The notes under the pieces are model-generated. The model ran no database searches. It was not told the DNA's origin and saw only the letters and a list, made by a program, of their open reading frames with translations. The position numbers were made by a program, and so were the translations under genes. A stretch of 64,000 nucleotides of DNA from Wurfbainia villosa (taxonomy: Eukaryota; Streptophyta; Magnoliopsida; Zingiberales; Zingiberaceae), in NCBI GenBank assembly GCA_025175895.1, contig CM046003.1, positions 49,160,335 to 49,224,334 on the forward strand, read 5' to 3'. Shown piece after piece: positions 59,742 through 64,000 of this stretch. Numbering within the stretch: position 1 is the stretch's first letter; every line of letters starts with the position of its first letter.

Positions 59742-60632
59742 ATAATTTGAGGGGGTTTATAGGGGTTTGGGGTGCAATCAATTGACTATTGGGATTAACA
59801 ATTAACTGATATTATTATTCTAACAAACAAAGAATTTAGAACTCGGTTGTTTAAATCAACTGATTGTGATTAGTTGATTGCTATGCAATAGTAATCAACA
59901 AATATTATTGTTTGAGTGAATAAAGAGCTTGGAGCCTAATTGCTCAACTTGATTGATAATCATCAATCGATTAACGAAGAGGATCAGTTGACTAATATCA
60001 CTATTGCAACATACAAGAAGGTTGGCACTCAACTGTTCATGCATCAATTAATAACGATCAATCGACTGATATTTGTCAAACCTAAGATGGAACAACTATT
60101 CTGCAGGGCTAACATACATATCTACAATGTAATAATCAACTAATTATGTTGAGAAGTTGACTATTAGTCAAAAATCAGCCCGATCTACAACTTATAAAAT
60201 AAGACTTTAAAGGGAAGTGTTATTGCATCTAATCCTTCAAGAGATAATCCAAAGTAACCAAATAGCAAGCAAATAAAGGTTACCTGTATAAATTGTTATT
60301 CATATCTCATTTTTTATTCTTTGTTGTATCTTCATAATTGTTTGTATTGCTTTTACAAAAATTGATTTAGAAGAGGTTTTTTTACCTCTAAAAGTAATGG
60401 TAAGAAGAAAGAATAGTCGACTATCAATAGACACTAGACCATTGAGTAGGAATGGGGGATTCTGAACCACATAAAAATTGATTTGTGTTTGCATTATATG
60501 ATTGTGTTTGTTCTATGTTTCTATTTTTTTCACTATGCACTAATCTTTTGTAGACAATCACATGTGTATGATCAAGAATCGAAAAACATTATTCACCCTC
60601 TCTAACCACGTTAATAGTCCTAACAATATGGT
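59742..60632 (+). repeat. Old LTR fragment, plus sense
   Basis: It ends TTATTCACCCTCTCTAACC...TAGTCCTAACA, which is the 3' end pattern of the copia-type LTR family (the reverse complement of TGTTAGGA...GGGGTGAATAA). The next bases ATATGGTGTGTTAGATGC may be a decayed primer site. The left part was cut by the minus element. Contains AATCAACTGAT-type motifs but no coding sequence. Confidence 0.5.
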
Positions 60633-60757
60633 GTGTTAGATGCTTGTTGTTTAGCATTAATATTGGAAGTGCAATAATATAAGTCAAAATAGGTCAAAAT
60701 TGATACCTAGCAAGTAGAAGCTCAAGTATGTTGTGGCCAACAACTCGGTAAGTAGTG
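60633..60757. other. Spacer between two inverted LTRs
   Basis: 125 bases with no recognisable feature apart from a possible decayed primer site at its left end. Confidence 0.4.
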
Positions 60758-62302
60758 TTAGGATCATCGTGTTGCTAGAGGGGATGAATAATCATTCTCA
60801 TTAATTGTTGAATAATGATTCTCTTTAATTGTTTGATTATGTTTGCTTGTCTACAAATGATTAGTATACAACAGAAAGAAGAACATAAAATAAAGCACAA
60901 GTACATAGTAAACTTAGATTTTAAATAGTTAAAAACCCTCGGATCATACTTTGCAACCTAGTCCTAGTGTAACACTACTATCTTTTCTCCTTTCCGAAAC
61001 CTTTCAAAGATAGAAAAATCTCTTACACCTATTCTTTTACAATTAAATATAAGCACAAATCGAATGATACAAATGAAATATAAAATGCAATGTAAAAAAT
61101 AATTTATAATTGTGATTTTCGCTCACTCGCTAGTTACTTTGTAATGGTTCTTGAAAGTCTAGAATGAAATAGCAATTCTCCTTCAAAGTCTTTAAGAATT
61201 GTCTCCATCAAGCATCCTTAAAGCCCTCTTTTATAAGCTACAAATTAAGGTTGATTTCTACCTAATAGATTAGTATAACCCATTAGTCAGTTGCTCCACC
61301 ATAGATCTAAATGTTACACATGTAGAATGGCTCTTCTATTTCAAATTTGTCCACGTCAGTTAACTGATCATTATTATTAGTCGATTGATGCCCAAACAGT
61401 TGAGTTTTTGATCTACTTTAAAGACTTTTGTATATCGCTACAGTGCTATTAATCAACTGATCCACTCTTTCAATCAACTAAAAATGATTAGTTGAGTTGA
61501 ACAATCGAGTCCAAAATTTTATGTTACTCGAATAATAAAATTAGTCGACTAATCATGATCAATTGAGTTGAATAGTTGAGTTCCAAACTCTTTGTTTGCT
61601 CAAATAGTAATATCAATCGACTACTAATCTCATCAGTCGATTAATTATGTTTGAAACTCTAGTAAACCCCCTCATACACTCAATCTAGGGGTTTATGATT
61701 CATTAATTGATTGTTACTCTATAGTAGTCAACTAATACTCATATTTCATTCTTTTCAAGGCTAAAACCTCACTTTGTTTAACATCCAATTGACATTAACC
61801 TACCAGGATGTCTTTCCCTTAATATATGATCATCCTTAATATGTCATGACTTCATTTGTCTAGCATCCGATCATCTTTAACATGCCAAGACTTTACTTGC
61901 CTAACACCCAGTCAATCTTAAATTGCTAGAATTTTACTCTTGCTAAACATTCTGTCTTCTTGGATCTATTTTACACTTTACTTCTTATGCCAAGTATATG
62001 ATCAATTGTGACATATTAGGATTTCAACATTGTCAACCATCTGATCCTTCTTGACCTATTTGAGCATCCCATCGCATGCTTAATATTAAATCCTTTTTGA
62101 CCTGTTAGGACTTCCATTCACATGCCTAATATTTGGTCCTTTTGTGACCTATTAGCACTTTTGTCACTCGTCAAGTATCGGATCCTCCATGATTCAATTG
62201 GACTTGTCTTCTCATCTCTTACTAACTGTCTGGTCTTTCATGATCCACTTGAGTTTCACTTATCTCATGTTAAGTATTCTATCCCCTATGACCCACTTGG
62301 AC
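60758..62302 (-). repeat. Old LTR fragment, minus sense
   Basis: Begins TGTTAGGATCATCGTGTTGC then TAGAGGGGATGAATAA, GCTTGTCTACAA and a diverged AACCCTCGG segment, the same module order as the T1 and T2 LTRs. From 61780 it consists of TTGACCTATTAGGACTT-type repeats. It is cut at 62302 by a CACTA terminus, so its right end is not seen. Confidence 0.55.
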
Positions 62303-62324
62303 CACTACAAGAAAAGTGGAAAAT

Positions 62325-62770
62325 AGTGACGAAATATTAGCGACGAATTGTTAATTCGTCAATGAAACTAGGAATTAATGATGAATTTCTTGATCTTCGT
62401 AAATAATATTACATTTAAGATGAAAAAGTAATATTTCGTCACAAATATAAAATATATTAGAGACGAAATAAAAATATTCGTCGCTAGACTATATTCTAAA
62501 TGAGTATTAGCGATGAAATATACATTTCATTGCTAATATATTAAGGTTAGTGATGAAATTTATAAATTTGTCGCCAATAATAACAGTCGAATTGGCCACT
62601 CGACTGGTACTTAGCGACGGAATAAATAAATATTTGTCGCAAACTATTCAGTCGATTGGCAGTCGAGTGAACTCGATTCTGTGGCCTGGCAATTTTTACT
62701 TTAGCGACGAAGATTTAAATTTTCATCGCTAAGATAATAAATATTAGCGACAAATAAAAATATTTCATCG
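62325..62770. repeat. Subterminal repeats of the CACTA element
   Basis: At least a dozen copies of TTAGCGACGAA or its complement TTCGTCGCTAA, often as inverted pairs. In the CACTA family such motifs bind the TNPA-type accessory protein. Confidence 0.75.
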
Positions 62771-63562
62771 CTAATATCCACGGAAAAACCCTCCCCCGCG
62801 TCGATTCTCCCATTTTCTCCACGCGACTTTCTCTCTTCCAGCGATTCTCCGGCGACAAGCTCCGTGCGACTCTTCGACGACAAGCTCGGCACCCTAGCTT
62901 CCGCTCGTGCGCTAATTCTTCTCGGCGCTTTTCTCCTAGTTGTTCGGCTCCAGCCTCTGTCCTCCGACCTCATTCTCCAGCTCCGGTGTCCAGCTTCGAC
63001 TTCTTTTCAGTGCCGTCTCAAGCTTATCCTTCGACACAAAGACTTAGGTTTATCCGAATTCTTTCTTCAAGATTTTAAAATACATTTAGGTTTTTTTAAT
63101 ATTGTTGTTATGATTAGATGATAAATTTACCCAGATGATGAATTTAGGGTTTTGTTAGGGTTTAAGGTTATTTTAGATTATATATACGGTTGTTAGTGTT
63201 TTGTTAGGGATTAGATGATGAATTTAGGGTTTTTTTATCATTTATATTTGGACCTATTCATGGTAATCAAATAGTAACTTATTTCTTAGATGATAAATTT
63301 GAAGATACGTTGTCAATTAGATGATGATTTTAGGATTATTTTGTGATTAGAGGATAAGTTTAGGGTTTTCTTATTCTTAGATTATAATGTTCGATGATAA
63401 ACATAGAGTTATAATGCAAATTGTAGGTTATGTTGTGTGAGGTTTAAATTATAAATTTTTTGATTATTTTGTATGTGATAACTAAATTTAAGTTGCTAAA
63501 TTCCTTTTATTGAAAATTAACATAAAAATTATTTTATATATGTTTAATTAGAGTTTAAAAAT

Positions 63563-64000
63563 ATGGATAAAAGTTGGATAATGATTCAGAATCGGATTAG
63601 TCCTGAATATGACAAAAAATTACATGATTAATCTGAATTTATCGAAAATTCGTTGTGCATGTCGACGGTGTGGCAATTTGTTTTAATATGAATTAGATTA
63701 TGTGCGAGGACATCTTTATAGGTGGGGATTCGATAGATTATATAAAGTCTGGAACTTTCATGGAGAAGCTTCTGCATCATCCAGTAGTATAAATATTGTC
63801 AATCAAGATGGAAATGATTTTAATGTTGAAGTAAATGATTTCGAAGATGATTTTGAAGACATGTTTACTGATTTACGAAATGCAAAAAATCTAAAGAACA
63901 ATAAGCCTCAATAAGATGATATCAATGTAAACACGAATGCAAATGATTGTAGATGAAGTTATACTTCAATGTTGGAAGAAGCACAAAAAGAACTGTATCA
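63563..64000 (+). pseudogene. CACTA transposase N-terminus (Transpos_assoc and start of TNP2), frameshifted
   Basis: ATG at 63563 reads MDKSWIMIQNRISPEYDKKL and stops after 22 codons. In the next frame the domain continues KIRCACRRCGNLF, a stop, then YVRGHLYRWGFDRLYKVWNF and HGE. MDKSW...P.Y..., a C-x-C-x2-C cluster and the V.HL...GF...Y..W..HGE pattern are the transposase-associated domain (PF13963) that precedes TNP2-type transposases. A frameshift further on leads to SYTSMLEEAQKELY at the very end, matching the start of TNP2. The ORF between (63702-63914) has an acidic linker. The gene is broken here but the element may be mobilisable in trans. Confidence 0.7.

Larger units (their letters stand above)
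62303..64000 (+). mobile_element. CACTA transposon, 5' part, truncated by window end
   Basis: Starts CACTACAAGAAAAGTGG, the CACTA terminus. Dense subterminal TTAGCGACGAAAT and ATTCGTCGCTAA motifs in both orientations follow (62325-62770), as expected for transposase-binding sites. Then a GC-rich C/T stretch (62780-63010), likely promoter/5' UTR, and a decayed transposase N-terminus from 63563. The 3' end is outside the window. Confidence 0.8.

Noticed and set aside
59940..60143. 67-codon plus-strand ORF
   Set aside because: Made of AATCAACTGAT-type motif repeats in an LTR fragment.
60300..60494. 64-codon minus-strand ORF
   Set aside because: AT-rich LTR remnant; no similarity recognised.
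63702..63914. 70-codon ORF as a separate gene
   Set aside because: It is a middle piece of the frameshifted CACTA transposase and is annotated with it.

Overview
This is plant nuclear DNA, most likely from a large, repeat-rich monocot genome. The evidence is Ty3/gypsy chromovirus and Ty1/copia (Sirevirus-type) retrotransposons with initiator-methionine tRNA primer sites, CACTA DNA transposons, and AT-rich intergenic composition. I cannot name the species. I found no host protein-coding gene, rRNA, convincing tRNA or CRISPR array. Nearly every base can be assigned to a transposable element.

The window is a set of retrotransposons inserted into one another, and most boundaries are fixed by TG...CA termini plus 5-bp target-site duplications (TSDs). 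From outside in: (0) an LTR-element remnant at the right flank (59742-60632, + sense). (1) A minus-strand copia-type element whose gag start (1-136) and 5' LTR (306-1142 and 59503-59741) flank almost the whole window. (2) Element Z, + strand, 1143-59497, TSD CTTCT, split by everything inside it. (3) Two gypsy elements inside Z: B (3459-40733, + strand, TSD TCTTC), which cuts Z's gag after codon 15, and E (42270-54457, + strand, TSD AACAC). (4) Inside B: gypsy element G (5065-22629, - strand, TSD GTACT, sitting in B's 5' LTR), a CACTA remnant (26862-30665) and the gag-only element T2 (30920-37534, - strand). Inside E: a solo LTR (47512-49442, TSD GTATT). (5) Inside G, next to its primer site: the gag-only element T1 (13636-19121, - strand, TSD TAAAG). 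Right of the nest are an inverted pair of old LTRs and the 5' part of a second CACTA transposon running off the window end.

Coding capacity is almost all decayed. G keeps gag, protease, RT, RNase H, integrase and a chromodomain-like tail, but with frameshifts, stops and catalytic changes. B and E keep only shorter, eroded pol remnants. T1 has the one clean long ORF, a 578-aa Gag with no pol, so it is a non-autonomous TR-GAG/LARD-like element that would need a partner's enzymes. T2 and Z have damaged Gags; Z also carries a pseudogenised ORF resembling the 'putative plant transposon protein' family.

The most unusual signals are outside the coding regions. A CAGTCGACTG-type palindrome is dispersed in several unrelated LTRs. 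Patches in one LTR of a pair have this and other motifs exchanged in the same way in independent elements, which is either a consensus artefact or real patchy divergence. A hairpin minisatellite in the chromovirus LTRs varies in copy number. Purine-tract arrays precede the 3' LTR of all three gag-only elements.
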